Assembly (NCBI RefSeq): GCF_002807685.1
Contig: NZ_PEAX01000004.1
Location: 348,307-412,306 of the forward strand
Length of the DNA stretch: 64,000 nucleotides
Reading direction: 5' to 3'
From: Neoalteromonas flava
Lineage (GTDB): Bacteria; Pseudomonadota; Gammaproteobacteria; Enterobacterales; Alteromonadaceae
The notes beneath the pieces were generated by a model that searched no databases, was not told where the DNA came from, and was given only the letters and a program-made list of their open reading frames with translations. Both the position numbers and the translations under genes were made by a program. Positions 17,221 to 26,731 of the stretch are shown piece by piece (within the stretch, counting starts at the first letter, position 1; every line of letters starts with the position of its first letter).

Positions 17221-18926
17221 TCGACATAGCTTCGCCACTTGTCACCTAAAAAAAGCTGCAGCTGTTTTTCTGGTGCCTTCGGTAGCTCTACACTCAACAA
17301 GAAGCCTGGTGTGTCATTAAAGTTCTTGTCGATACCAAGGCAATGGAAGGTCGCGCCGAGCTTCAAGTACTGCTTCATCAAAACGGGAATGGATTTTCCA
17401 TCGGCTTCTAAGCTAACTAAAAAGCTCGGCAATAAAGTTTGTAATTCTTTCTGCGTGTACTCTTCGCTTAGCTCGGGTTGCTCTGGCATGGGAAAAAAAG
17501 CACGCGGTTTAACGCTGCTGGAGTTCTGCGCATACGCTTGCTCGATCAGCTTAACGCTGCGCGGATCATAAAGTTTACTGACCGAAACAGTACCGTACAG
17601 TGTGCGGTATTGTGGGTGGCGCGCCACAAACGCGCCAATACCTCGCCAAAGTAAAAATAAACCTAAGCGGGAACGTTGCATATGCGGGACGAGAAACGAA
17701 CGACCCAATTCTAAGCAGGGTTGGAGCTGGTTAACAAATGTTGGGGCGAAATTAAACATGCGGTTCAAATACAGTTGTTCTAAGTCGCCTTGAGCCAATA
17801 AACGGTCCGTCTGCCCCATTCGATAAGCACCAATAATGGCTTTTGTGTCACGATCGAATACAAAGAGGTGGGTATAAGTACTGTCAAAATAATCGGTATC
17901 AATCGGTTCTCCGCTGCCTTCGTTAAGCTGTCTGAAAACCATTTCACGCAACCGAGCAATTTCAGTGACTAAATGCGGGACTTGGGCCTGATAGGCATAG
18001 TAGATTTCAAATTGGTTGTGTGTGGCGAGCAATTGTTCTGACGGTAATTCGAGTAGCTCCTTACTGATTAAATTAGCATCCACTTTAGGTGCCAATGGTT
18101 TGCTCTCGGTATACCGGTTAGGTGGCCACTCTTGTTGCCAGGTCGTTTGCTGCGCATAGCTAAGAGCTCGACACTGCACCGCAGTGGAAACTAATTTTGC
18201 CGGAACGGGATATCCGCTTCCAATACTGATTGTTTGCCCTTGTTTGTTGAGTAATTCGTGACCCAATAAAAACATTCTCAGGCGATGATATAAACGTTCA
18301 ACCGAATAGAAAAAGGGACTGTTCTGGCCACTCACAAAGATGGGCACATACTGACAACTAGAGGTTTGAGCTAAACGGGCAACGAGACGATTCCATGGAT
18401 GTTCACGGATTCGACCGCGCTGACGATCTGAAAAGCTGACTTTACCTGCTGGGAAAAGTAGCAACGCGTTACCCTGTTGAATATGCTGCTTGCACTGTCG
18501 TAATGACGGACCGTTGCGAGGATCGCGTTCCGCCAGAGGATTGGTAAAAATGAAAAAACTCTGTAGCTCTGGAAAAATTTTCAGGCCCTGATTGGCTAAG
18601 ACTTTGAGTTCCGGCCTGACTTGCGCAATCGCACGGGCGAGAACAACGCCCTCAATACCCCCAAAAGGATGATTACTCGCGATCACTACCGGCCCGGTGC
18701 GAGGGATCCGCTCCTGCAGGGTCGTTAATCCCTCAACCTGCAAGTCCAAAATCTGGATCAACTTATCTGCGAATTCTTCGCGTGATAATCCCTGCATCTG
18801 GTGGTGTTGGTAAAGACGATTCATTTTTGCGACGCCCAGCAAACGATCTAATACAGCAAGTGCCGCGCGAGTGAAAAAACTGGAGGTATCGGTCAGTGAG
18901 CGCAGGGATATGTCGGTTCTTTGCAT
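17205..18926 (-). CDS. olsF: Two-domain acyltransferase, OlsF-like (ornithine lipid synthesis)
   Basis: A 573-residue protein from ATG 18926; an open frame extends to a GTG at 19013 but lacks conservation-like sequence. The N-terminal half has a PlsC/OlsA-type acyltransferase motif (ASNHPFGGIEG near residue 80) and LLFPAGKVSF. The C-terminal half (about 290-520) has the OlsB/GNAT-like block, including ELGRSFLVPHMQRSRL and a following WRGIGAF segment. This order matches OlsF, known to catalyse both the O- and N-acylation steps of ornithine lipid synthesis. A hemolysin-type lysophospholipid acyltransferase annotation is the generic alternative. It is divergent from pyrC. Confidence 0.72.
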   Translation of the reverse strand: MQRTDISLRSLTDTSSFFTRAALAVLDRLLGVAKMNRLYQHHQMQGLSREEFADKLIQILDLQVEGLTTLQERIPRTGPVVIASNHPFGGIEGVVLARAIAQVRPELKVLANQGLKIFPELQSFFIFTNPLAERDPRNGPSLRQCKQHIQQGNALLLFPAGKVSFSDRQRGRIREHPWNRLVARLAQTSSCQYVPIFVSGQNSPFFYSVERLYHRLRMFLLGHELLNKQGQTISIGSGYPVPAKLVSTAVQCRALSYAQQTTWQQEWPPNRYTESKPLAPKVDANLISKELLELPSEQLLATHNQFEIYYAYQAQVPHLVTEIARLREMVFRQLNEGSGEPIDTDYFDSTYTHLFVFDRDTKAIIGAYRMGQTDRLLAQGDLEQLYLNRMFNFAPTFVNQLQPCLELGRSFLVPHMQRSRLGLFLLWRGIGAFVARHPQYRTLYGTVSVSKLYDPRSVKLIEQAYAQNSSSVKPRAFFPMPEQPELSEEYTQKELQTLLPSFLVSLEADGKSIPVLMKQYLKLGATFHCLGIDKNFNDTPGFLLSVELPKAPEKQLQLFLGDKWRSYVDYVSR

Positions 18927-19087
18927 TACGTTAATTCTTGTTGTCTTTACCGGTAATCGACCCGTTTTGGGCAGATAAAATTTCCAACTGGACAGCGCAG
19001 TTGCTGAATCCACGACTAAATGCTGCTTCGCCCCAGACTTTAAGGCATAATATCATTACTTGTTTCATTGAGATCTGCAATTCATCT

Positions 19088-20125
19088 ATGCTCAATTCAT
19101 TGACTATCACAGCGCCGGATGACTGGCACTTACATTTCCGTGACGGCGATATGTTATTGGAAACCGTCCCTGCCACAGCGCGTTGTTTCAAACGGGCAAT
19201 AGTGATGCCTAACTTGGTACCACCGGTCACTACAACCGCACTAGCACTTGATTACAAAGCACGTATTTTAAGTGCAGCAGGCGCTGACGCCGATTTTGAA
19301 CCTTTAGTGACATTGTATTTGACCAACGACACCTCCCCTGAGGAAATTCGCTTAGCTAAACAGGCGGGGATTGTTGCTAGCAAGCTGTATCCTGCAGGCG
19401 CAACCACCAACTCAGATGCGGCGGTAAAGGGCATCGCAAGCTTGTATCCGGTGTTTGAAGAAATGCAAAATCAAGGCATGTTGCTACTGATCCATGGCGA
19501 AGTCACAGACAGCCATATTGACATTTTTGACCGTGAAAAAGAGTTTATTGATCAGCACATGCGCGCAATCACGCGTGACTTCCCTGAATTGAAAGTCGTG
19601 TTTGAACACATCACTACTAAAGATGCCGCTGATTTTGTAATCGCCAGCTCCGACAACGTAGCTGCTACTATTACGCCACAGCACTTAATGTTAAACCGGA
19701 ACGATTTATTGGTTGGCGGGATCCGTCCTCACAACTACTGTTTACCGGTGTTAAAGCGTAATATTCATCAACAAGCGTTACGCGGTGTCGTACAGTCGGG
19801 TAATCCAAAGTTTTTCTTAGGCACTGATTCTGCTCCGCATGAAAAGCATAAAAAAGAATCCGCATGCGGATGTGCCGGCTGTTACAGCGCTTGGAGCGCA
19901 ATTGAGCTTTACGCTCAAGTCTTTGAGGAGCTTGATGCATTGGACAAGTTAGAGGGCTTTGCGAGTCACCATGGCGCTGATTTTTATGGCTTGCCACGAA
20001 ACACTGACACCATAACCCTCGAGCGCAAAAGCTGGACTATTCCTGAATCTATCAAATTGCCAAATGGCGAAGACATTGTCCCATTCATGGCGGGTAGCGC
20101 TGTGAATTGGCAATTAGCGAAGTAA
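19088..20125 (+). CDS. pyrC: Dihydroorotase
   Basis: Cyclises N-carbamoyl-aspartate to dihydroorotate in pyrimidine synthesis. The 345-residue product from ATG 19088 starts at the conserved position ([21 protein letters not shown]). It keeps the zinc-binding HLHFRDG, the carboxylated Lys in [13 protein letters not shown], the His in LLIHGEV and VFEHITT, and the catalytic Asp in FLGTDSAPH. It is the class II, E. coli-like form. An open frame reaches back to 18938 but its product there is not conserved in style. It is followed 11 bases later by the tandem binding-protein gene. Confidence 0.96.
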   Translation: MLNSLTITAPDDWHLHFRDGDMLLETVPATARCFKRAIVMPNLVPPVTTTALALDYKARILSAAGADADFEPLVTLYLTNDTSPEEIRLAKQAGIVASKLYPAGATTNSDAAVKGIASLYPVFEEMQNQGMLLLIHGEVTDSHIDIFDREKEFIDQHMRAITRDFPELKVVFEHITTKDAADFVIASSDNVAATITPQHLMLNRNDLLVGGIRPHNYCLPVLKRNIHQQALRGVVQSGNPKFFLGTDSAPHEKHKKESACGCAGCYSAWSAIELYAQVFEELDALDKLEGFASHHGADFYGLPRNTDTITLERKSWTIPESIKLPNGEDIVPFMAGSAVNWQLAK

Positions 20126-20136
20126 AGGGATTCTTT

Positions 20137-21708
20137 GTGAAGCATCTATTCGTTGGTTCTTGCCTATGGTTGTTCGGTATGTACCTTTTGGGTGCTTATG
20201 CGAAGGCCTACGAAAATCAGCAGATCACTGTGTTGACCAGCCCGTTGCCGGTTTTCAGTGAGCAAGCTGACAATGGCAGAATGAGCGGATATTCGGTTGA
20301 ATTTGCGCGCGCAGTGTTGCAGCAAGCTGAGTTAGAGGCGGAATTTGTTCCCTTACCTTTTGCTCGCTTAATCAGTCAAGTTAAGCAGCAGAAGAACACT
20401 ATCGCTACTGGAATCGGCCGCACGGAGGAGCGCGAGGATGAGTATTTTTGGATAGCACCTATGACGGCCAATGCGGTCGGATTGTTTGCAATAAAAGACT
20501 TACCTTTCACCTCGATTAATCAGATCAACCAACCGATGACTATTTCCGTCTTGCGCGGCGACTACCGTGAAGAGTTTTTGCGTCAGAATCCTATGATCAC
20601 AGTGGTTGAGCTGGACTCTTGGGCGCAGGCTTTAGGCTCAGTCTTACTGGGGCGGGTAGATGCGGTATTGTTTAGTGAATTAGGGGTATCTTTGACCTGC
20701 CAGAATGCTGTTTTGCAGTGCAGCGGTATTCGCCAAGTTTTCACTCATTCGGTCTCGTACAGCTACATGGCGGTGCCAAAAACTGAGGAGAATCGAGGGC
20801 TGGCAATGACGCTCACGCGAGCCGCTGCGGAGTTCATAAAAAGTCGCCAGTTTCAGTATTTGACCGAGCGTTGGCTGCCTCAGTTGCGCTTAGTTTCACC
20901 GAATGTTTCAGTCGTCGAGGGGGTTATTACACTCGGGCGAGCTGATGTGAAGCCTTCTTTATCCCAGTCGCTGTGGGTTATTACTAATATGGAGCCGATG
21001 TTCTCCTATCGCGATGAACGTGGCAATTTAACCGGCTACGCCGTTGAACTGGTGCGCAATATTTTGATTGAAGCGGGTTTAAATACGGAGATTCTAACAG
21101 CGCCTTGGCAACGGATCTTGGTTGAAAGTGCTATGAAACCCGATGTGTTAGTGTTTTCGTTGGCGCGTACTGCAGAGCGCGAGGATGATTTTCATTGGAT
21201 CACCCCAATTACTCAAAACGCATATTCAGTGTTCACCATCGACGCCGATGTAGGAGCCGCGACAAGCTTAGTCACATTGCCGCCAAGCAGTAAAATCGCG
21301 GTTCTTAAAGGAGACTTCCGCGAAGAAGTGGTCTTGCAGCATGGGCATGAGGCGATTACCGCTGATACTTGGGGCACCGTACTGTCACGTTTCCTGAATG
21401 GTGATGCTGACTACTTATTCTTTTCTGATGGTGGCGTCGATATTATGTGTGACATCTTGGCCGCGCGTTGTAACGACATTAAAAAAGTCTTTACGTATCA
21501 ATTGGCGACCACCTATTTAGCCATATCAAAACAAGGAACCGATGAGAAAATGATCCAGCGCTTAAAAAAAGCTGCTGAGGCGGTTAAAGGTTCACGGGAA
21601 TTCCAAACACTGGTGGATTATTGGTTAACAGATTACGCCCAGCAATCAGCATTAAAAATGCATGAAACCGAGGGTATTGTTAAATTATGGAAAGCTGAAG
21701 ATGAATAG
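20137..21708 (+). CDS. Periplasmic binding protein with two tandem SBP_bac_3 domains
   Basis: A 523-residue exported protein. The start is GTG 20137, with AAAGGGA 6 bases upstream, and gives a clean signal peptide (KHLFVGSCLWLFGMYLL, cleavage near AKA-YE). Two homologous type II binding-protein domains follow, about residues 28-265 and 275-510. The repeated blocks match pairwise: GRTEEREDEYFWIAP with ARTAEREDDFHWITP, VLRGDYREEF with VLKGDFREEV, and DSWAQALGSVL with DTWGTVLSRFL. Family 3 domains usually bind amino acids. No permease or kinase is fused or adjacent. Its 3' end overlaps the dbpA start. Ligand and role are unknown. Confidence 0.85.
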   Translation: MKHLFVGSCLWLFGMYLLGAYAKAYENQQITVLTSPLPVFSEQADNGRMSGYSVEFARAVLQQAELEAEFVPLPFARLISQVKQQKNTIATGIGRTEEREDEYFWIAPMTANAVGLFAIKDLPFTSINQINQPMTISVLRGDYREEFLRQNPMITVVELDSWAQALGSVLLGRVDAVLFSELGVSLTCQNAVLQCSGIRQVFTHSVSYSYMAVPKTEENRGLAMTLTRAAAEFIKSRQFQYLTERWLPQLRLVSPNVSVVEGVITLGRADVKPSLSQSLWVITNMEPMFSYRDERGNLTGYAVELVRNILIEAGLNTEILTAPWQRILVESAMKPDVLVFSLARTAEREDDFHWITPITQNAYSVFTIDADVGAATSLVTLPPSSKIAVLKGDFREEVVLQHGHEAITADTWGTVLSRFLNGDADYLFFSDGGVDIMCDILAARCNDIKKVFTYQLATTYLAISKQGTDEKMIQRLKKAAEAVKGSREFQTLVDYWLTDYAQQSALKMHETEGIVKLWKAEDE

Positions 21709-23101
21709 CTCAGACTCGTTTGCCACATTGCCACTGGCTGATGCATTAAAAAAGTATTTACTGGCTGCGGGTTTTAGCAACTTAACACCTATCCAAGCAG
21801 CGGCTATTCCAATTGCTATGACCGGCAAAGATGTTATCGCCAAAGCGCAAACCGGGTCAGGTAAAACGCTGGCCTTTGCGTTGCCCATTTTGCACCGGAT
21901 TAAGCCAGAGTTATCAAAACCTCAAGCGCTAATCCTCTGCCCAACACGTGAGTTAGCCGAGCAAGTAGCAGAGCAAGCAAGGGCTGCTGCGCAGTACATT
22001 GCCAATACTAAGGTGCTTACCTTATGTGGTGGCGTGCCGGTGCCGCCGCAAATTGCTTCACTGAAACATGGGGCGAACATTGTTGTTGGTACACCTGGCC
22101 GCGTAATGGACCATGTACTCAAACGACGTTTAGATCTAAGTGCCGTAGAAACCTTTGTTTTAGACGAAGCGGATCGCATGCTAGATATGGGTTTCGAGGA
22201 CGAACTGACGGCGATTGGCAAAGCCTTACCGACGCAACATCAAACGCTATTATTTTCGGCTACTTTCCCAGCGACGATGGATAACCTACTGGAGGCGGTA
22301 ACGTTAGATGCCGAGCGTGTGGATATTGATAGCAGTGACTCTGTGGGGAACATCCAACAACTCGTTTACCGCGTAGAAGAACATACGCGATTGACGATAT
22401 TACAAGCGGTGTTAACGGACGAACAAGCATCCACAGCCATTGTGTTTTGTACGACCAAAAAAGACACTCAATATGTTACTGACGCCCTCATTCAAAGCGG
22501 ATTCTCTGCAGTTGGCTTGCATGGTGATTTAGAACAGCGTGACCGCACGGCCATGCTCGCCATGTTTGCTTCACGCAGTGCGCGCGTGCTGGTTGCCACT
22601 GACGTTGCGGCGCGCGGGTTAGATATTGAAGCGGTTGAGCTGGTCATCAATTACAAAGTTAGCGAAGAGACTGAAACTCATATTCATAGAATTGGCCGCA
22701 CTGGCCGTGCAGGCCAAAAGGGCAAAGCGATAACGCTTGCAAGTGAGGCTGAAGATATATTCGTTGCCCGAATCGAAGAAATGATGAATTGCAGCCTGCC
22801 TCGCAAAGGGGGGCAAGCGCTGCGTTTTCATGCCAATCGCATCATTGCGCCTGAATACACAACCATCCAATTAAGCGCGGGGAAAAAAGATAAATTGCGC
22901 CCTGGCGATATTCTCGGTGGATTGACCAAAGACGCCGGTATTGAGAATGACGATATTGGAAAGATAAAGGTCACTGCCACGGTCAGTTTTGTTGCGGTGA
23001 AATTGCGCAGCGTAAAACGTGCAATGGCGTTTTTTCGAGATGGCAAAGTAAAAGGCAAGCGAATGCGAGCCCGAAAATTAACCCCTATCACTGCAGTTTA
23101 A
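21701..23101 (+). CDS. dbpA: ATP-dependent RNA helicase DbpA
   Basis: DEAD-box helicase of 466 residues from ATG 21701; the frame is open from 21662, but the conserved Q-motif start (FATLPLADALKKYLLAAG) favours 21701. Motifs: AQTGSGKT, PTRELAEQ, DEAD in VLDEADRMLDMGF, SATFP, RGLDIEAVE and HRIGRTGRAGQ. The C-terminal DbpA RNA-binding domain (KLRPGDILGGLTKDAG and downstream) is present. This domain targets hairpin 92 of 23S rRNA for 50S assembly. The start overlaps the preceding stop by 8 bases, so translation is likely coupled. Confidence 0.93.
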   Translation: MNSSDSFATLPLADALKKYLLAAGFSNLTPIQAAAIPIAMTGKDVIAKAQTGSGKTLAFALPILHRIKPELSKPQALILCPTRELAEQVAEQARAAAQYIANTKVLTLCGGVPVPPQIASLKHGANIVVGTPGRVMDHVLKRRLDLSAVETFVLDEADRMLDMGFEDELTAIGKALPTQHQTLLFSATFPATMDNLLEAVTLDAERVDIDSSDSVGNIQQLVYRVEEHTRLTILQAVLTDEQASTAIVFCTTKKDTQYVTDALIQSGFSAVGLHGDLEQRDRTAMLAMFASRSARVLVATDVAARGLDIEAVELVINYKVSEETETHIHRIGRTGRAGQKGKAITLASEAEDIFVARIEEMMNCSLPRKGGQALRFHANRIIAPEYTTIQLSAGKKDKLRPGDILGGLTKDAGIENDDIGKIKVTATVSFVAVKLRSVKRAMAFFRDGKVKGKRMRARKLTPITAV

Positions 23102-23128
23102 CCTTAACAAAGCTTACTTGGAGATATT

Positions 23129-23539
23129 ATGTCGGCCACTATCAGCGTATTAATTGGGTACATTCTTTGGACCATGCTTCTGCTCTTGTTACTTGCAGGT
23201 TATCGAACGGTAGTCGCAAAGGAACGTCGTTCGCTAAAATTTTCTGCAGATGGCAGTGATGTACCGCCGCTTGGTCATCGGATCACCCGAGCCCAAGCTA
23301 ATTGCAGTGAGAGCTTCGTGTTTATCGGCGGAACGTTGCTATTAGCACTGGCGACCAATAGTGCCGTTATCACTGACGGACTCGCCTGGGTATTGCTTGG
23401 TGCACGGATTCTGCAGTCACTGACGCATTTGATTTCAACAAGCACAATAGCAATCCAAATTCGATTTGTGTTCTTTTTAGTGCAATTTGGTTTATGCGGC
23501 TATTGGCTAATTATGCTAGCGTTAAAATTTGCTGGCTAA
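23129..23539 (+). CDS. MAPEG-family membrane protein
   Basis: A 136-residue integral membrane protein with four helices, matching the MAPEG superfamily. Typical marks are the loop RAQANCSESFVFIGG after the first helix and a later ARILQSLTHLIS segment. MAPEG proteins in bacteria are linked to glutathione-dependent or lipid peroxide metabolism, but the substrate here is unknown. It starts at ATG 23129 behind GGAGATATT. It sits 27 bases after dbpA and 15 bases before the RraA-like gene, all on one strand. Confidence 0.82.
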   Translation: MSATISVLIGYILWTMLLLLLLAGYRTVVAKERRSLKFSADGSDVPPLGHRITRAQANCSESFVFIGGTLLLALATNSAVITDGLAWVLLGARILQSLTHLISTSTIAIQIRFVFFLVQFGLCGYWLIMLALKFAG

Positions 23540-23554
23540 ATTGAGATTCTTATT

Positions 23555-24184
23555 ATGGATAAGCTCCTGCAACGGATTACTGCATTATCACCGTGTGATT
23601 TCGCTGATGCACTGCCAATAGAGCAATTTATTGACCCGGCAATCCAATCGTTATGGCAGCCTATCCCTAAATTGGTCGGTCGCGCGTACACGGTAAGCTG
23701 TCCGCCGGGTGATCATTTAATGTTTCATGCGGCCATATATCGTGCAAAGCCAGGGGACGTCATTGTTGCAGTGGGTGATCCCGCGTTCGCCTTAGCGGGT
23801 GGAAATGTATGTGCGATAGCACAAGAGAATGGCATCGCTGGCTGTATTATTGATGGTCGAGTGCGCGACCTTGCTGAAATACGCGAGATGCAGTTTCCAT
23901 TATTTGCCAAAGGGGTTATCCCAAAGCCTGGAGCGAAAAAACAACTCGGCGAGTTGCAAGGCAGTATTCAGTGTGGCGGTGTGACGGTGAATAGCGGTGA
24001 TTATGTGATTGCCGATGAAGAGGGTATCGCGATTATTCCACAACAGGATATTGAATCGGCGTTGGAAAAAGCCGAAGCTCGGGCTAAAAAGGATGCCGAA
24101 ACGCCTTTACCTGCTTGGCGAGAGCAACACGTAAAGACCGTGCAAACTGCGTTAACAAACTTAGGTTTTAGCGACCAAGACTAG
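23555..24184 (+). CDS. RraA-like family protein (HMG-type aldolase fold)
   Basis: A 209-residue protein of the RraA/demethylmenaquinone methyltransferase-like fold. Signature pieces are AIYRAKPGDVIVAVGD, GCIIDGRVRDLAEIRE with the Arg and Asp that bind substrate or metal in the aldolase members, FAKGVIPKPGAKK, and VNSGDYVIADEEGIAIIP. The same fold serves as 4-hydroxy-4-methyl-2-oxoglutarate aldolase, oxaloacetate decarboxylase, or RNase E inhibitor RraA. Length and sequence fit the enzyme-type group better than E. coli RraA. The specific reaction cannot be fixed from sequence. Confidence 0.8.
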   Translation: MDKLLQRITALSPCDFADALPIEQFIDPAIQSLWQPIPKLVGRAYTVSCPPGDHLMFHAAIYRAKPGDVIVAVGDPAFALAGGNVCAIAQENGIAGCIIDGRVRDLAEIREMQFPLFAKGVIPKPGAKKQLGELQGSIQCGGVTVNSGDYVIADEEGIAIIPQQDIESALEKAEARAKKDAETPLPAWREQHVKTVQTALTNLGFSDQD

Positions 24185-24213
24185 CCATTCGATTAATTTA
24201 TTAGGTAGTCGCC

Positions 24214-26064
24214 ATGTTTTCTTTTTTTGAACGCTTAACTGAAGCGTTCCCGCCACACCCACCGACCCAGCCGCCGAAAACCATTTGGGCGTTTTGTCGA
24301 TATTATACTCAAGGCATGTGGCCGATTATTCTCTTCGTGTCAGCACTGAGTGCCTGCATTGCCGCTTTGGAAGTTGCTTTGTTTGGTTTCATGGGGCAAT
24401 TGGTCGATTGGTTTTCAGAACGCGATCGCGCTACTTTTATGGCTGAAGAAGGCCAAACATTGATGATTTATGGCGGGGTTGTGTTACTGCTGATCCCGGG
24501 TCTTATCTTTCTCCACGCCATGCTCAAGCATCAATCCTTGATGGGCAACTACCCCATGCGCATTCGCTGGCTGGCGCATCGTTACTTGATTGGTCAAAGT
24601 TTAAGCTTCTTCCAAAATGAATTTGCGGGCCGGGTAGCGACTAAAGTGATGCAAACGGCTTTAGCCGTGCGTGAAACCGTCTTGAAGCTACTCGACTTGA
24701 TGGTTTACGTTGGCGTGTATTTTGTCAGCGTTGTTGCGCTGGTATTCAGTACGGATTGGCGCCTAAGTATTCCGTTGATGATTTGGCTGGTCATTTACAT
24801 CACTATTTTGCGTATCCTCGTACCGAGATTGAAGCAAATCTCAGAACGCCAAGCTGATGCGCGTTCATTGATGACCGGGCGCATCGTAGACAGTTATACC
24901 AACATGATGACAGTTAAGCTGTTTTCGCATAGCCAGCGAGAATCAAACTATGCGAAAGACGCGATGCGTGGGTTTTTGCATACGGTTTATCCGCAGATGC
25001 GGCTTGTCACTGTATTGGAAGGTGCAATTGAGTTTCTCAATGGAACGCTAATTTTTGTTATGGGGGCGTTGTCAGTACACCTATGGTTGGCTGAAATTGC
25101 GTCACCTGGCGATATTGCAATCGCAATCGCGTTATGTCTGCGCTTAAACGGTATTTCCCATTGGATCATGTGGGAAGTATCTAGCCTATTTGAAAACATT
25201 GGTACTGTGCAAGACGGCATTAACACCCTCTCGCGCCCAGTGTCAGTCACTGATCAAGAGCACGCTCAGCCATTGCAAGTGCGGGGGGGGGAATTACGCT
25301 TTGACAAAGTTAACTTTGCTTACGTCCCTGAAAAAGCCAAAGATGCGCTACCTATTCCGGTATTTGAACAACTTAATCTGACCATCAAACCAGGTGAAAA
25401 AGTCGGGCTGGTGGGGCGTTCTGGTGCCGGTAAGTCAACCCTAGTTAATCTACTCTTGCGCTTTTACGATATTCAAGGTGGCTCCATTCAGATTGATGGG
25501 CAAGATATTCGCGACGTCGATCAAGAGAGCCTGCGCGCGCAAATAAGTATGGTGACGCAAGATACGTCTTTGTTACATCGTTCGGTACGCGACAATATTG
25601 TCTACGGGCGCAGTGGCGCTAGCGAGGAAGCGATGATTGATGCCGCGCGCAAAGCAGAAGCGCATGAATTTATCCAGTTGCTTTCTGATGCACAGAATCG
25701 TCGAGGGTATGACGCGCATGTGGGCGAGCGTGGTGTGAAGCTATCGGGTGGACAAAGGCAACGGATCGCCATCGCCAGAGTTATGCTCAAAGACGCGCCG
25801 ATCTTGATATTAGATGAAGCGACATCAGCACTAGATTCTGAGGTCGAAGTGGCCATTCAAGGCTGCTTGGATCAGATGATGGAAGGAAAAACCGTGTTAG
25901 CAATCGCGCATAGACTGTCAACCATCGCGCAAATGGATCGCTTGCTGGTACTTGATAAAGGGCAAATCGTTGAATCTGGCACTCACAACGAGTTGCTCCA
26001 ACTCAATGGTATTTATGCGAAATTATGGGCACATCAAACGGGTGGATTTATCGGGCTGGAATAG
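24214..26064 (+). CDS. ABC transporter, fused permease and ATPase (exporter half)
   Basis: A 616-residue half-transporter. Residues 30-330 form the six-helix transmembrane domain. The ATPase domain follows (about 355-600) with Walker A GRSGAGKST, signature LSGGQRQRIAIAR, Walker B LILDEATSALD and the H-loop AHRLST. It should act as a homodimer exporter in the inner membrane, of the multidrug/lipid type. The substrate is unknown. It is the last gene before the tRNA-Trp/secE/nusG block. In E. coli the place upstream of secE is taken by tufB; here no tuf copy is present. Confidence 0.9.
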   Translation: MFSFFERLTEAFPPHPPTQPPKTIWAFCRYYTQGMWPIILFVSALSACIAALEVALFGFMGQLVDWFSERDRATFMAEEGQTLMIYGGVVLLLIPGLIFLHAMLKHQSLMGNYPMRIRWLAHRYLIGQSLSFFQNEFAGRVATKVMQTALAVRETVLKLLDLMVYVGVYFVSVVALVFSTDWRLSIPLMIWLVIYITILRILVPRLKQISERQADARSLMTGRIVDSYTNMMTVKLFSHSQRESNYAKDAMRGFLHTVYPQMRLVTVLEGAIEFLNGTLIFVMGALSVHLWLAEIASPGDIAIAIALCLRLNGISHWIMWEVSSLFENIGTVQDGINTLSRPVSVTDQEHAQPLQVRGGELRFDKVNFAYVPEKAKDALPIPVFEQLNLTIKPGEKVGLVGRSGAGKSTLVNLLLRFYDIQGGSIQIDGQDIRDVDQESLRAQISMVTQDTSLLHRSVRDNIVYGRSGASEEAMIDAARKAEAHEFIQLLSDAQNRRGYDAHVGERGVKLSGGQRQRIAIARVMLKDAPILILDEATSALDSEVEVAIQGCLDQMMEGKTVLAIAHRLSTIAQMDRLLVLDKGQIVESGTHNELLQLNGIYAKLWAHQTGGFIGLE

Positions 26065-26081
26065 TTCAGTGCATTTCGCGC

Positions 26082-26109
26082 TTGTATCCAAAGTGGGAAT
26101 AAGTATAAT
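26082..26109 (+). promoter_or_regulatory. Sigma70-like promoter for tRNA-Trp/secE/nusG
   Basis: TTGTAT (26082-26087) and a perfect TATAAT (26104-26109) are separated by 16 bases, about 100 bases before the tRNA. This could drive the tRNA, secE and nusG together. Confidence 0.6.
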
Positions 26110-26210
26110 GCCAGTCCCTTCCTTGCGATGCCCTCGATTCCCTTGATTTAGAGACTTCACAAGGTAAGTGTAACTATTAATCGGTGAACGTGATGAGCGG
26201 TCACTGTAAT

Positions 26211-26287
26211 AGGGGTGTAGTTCGAATTGGTAGAACAGCGGTCTCCAAAACCGATGGTTGGGGGTTCGAGTCCCTCCACCCCTGCCA
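26211..26287 (+). tRNA. trpT: tRNA-Trp (anticodon CCA)
   Basis: A full cloverleaf with encoded CCA. The acceptor stem AGGGGTG (26211-26217) pairs with CACCCCT (26277-26283). The D-arm stem is GTTC/GAAC, the anticodon loop CTCCAAA carries CCA at 26245-26247, the T-loop is TTCGAGT, the discriminator is G, and the 3' end is CCA. It is 77 bases including CCA; E. coli tRNA-Trp has 76, the extra base being in the D-loop. The first anticodon-stem pair looks like a G-A mismatch. A tRNA-Trp directly before secE is a known gammaproteobacterial arrangement. Confidence 0.95.
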
Positions 26288-26348
26288 TATTAAGTTGCCG
26301 AATAATTCGGTAGGCGGCACAGTCGCACATGTTTAGGACATACGGGTA

Positions 26349-26729
26349 ATGAGTGAGAAAGTAGAAAATACATCAGGTGGCGCATTTGACCTGATCAAGT
26401 GGCTAGTGGTTTTTGCGATCCTAGCAGCGATTATCGCGGGTAATTCAGTTTATGGCGATGTATCGGTATTGTATCGTGCCTTAGCAGCCGTTGTGGGTGT
26501 TGTGGTCGCTGGTTTTATTGCGGCAACAACAGTTAAAGGCAGCGCATTTCTTACCTATGCAAAAGAGTCTCGTACTGAAGTTCGCAAGGTCGTTTGGCCA
26601 TCACGTCAAGAAGCAACACAAACAACCTTAATTGTGTTGGTAGCAACCGTTATTGTCGGCTTGATCCTGTGGGGTCTTGACGGGATCATCGTTCGCGTTG
26701 TTGGCTGGATCACGGGAATAGGAGCGTAA
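26349..26729 (+). CDS. secE: Preprotein translocase subunit SecE
   Basis: Essential subunit of the SecYEG channel, 126 residues with three membrane helices as in E. coli. The first two helices lie at about 18-38 and 44-64. The conserved cytoplasmic amphipathic block [17 protein letters not shown] precedes the last helix (about 92-115). The stop is two bases before the nusG start, forming the usual secE-nusG pair. The upstream tRNA-Trp is probably on the same transcript. Confidence 0.97.
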   Translation: MSEKVENTSGGAFDLIKWLVVFAILAAIIAGNSVYGDVSVLYRALAAVVGVVVAGFIAATTVKGSAFLTYAKESRTEVRKVVWPSRQEATQTTLIVLVATVIVGLILWGLDGIIVRVVGWITGIGA

Positions 26730-26731
26730 TC

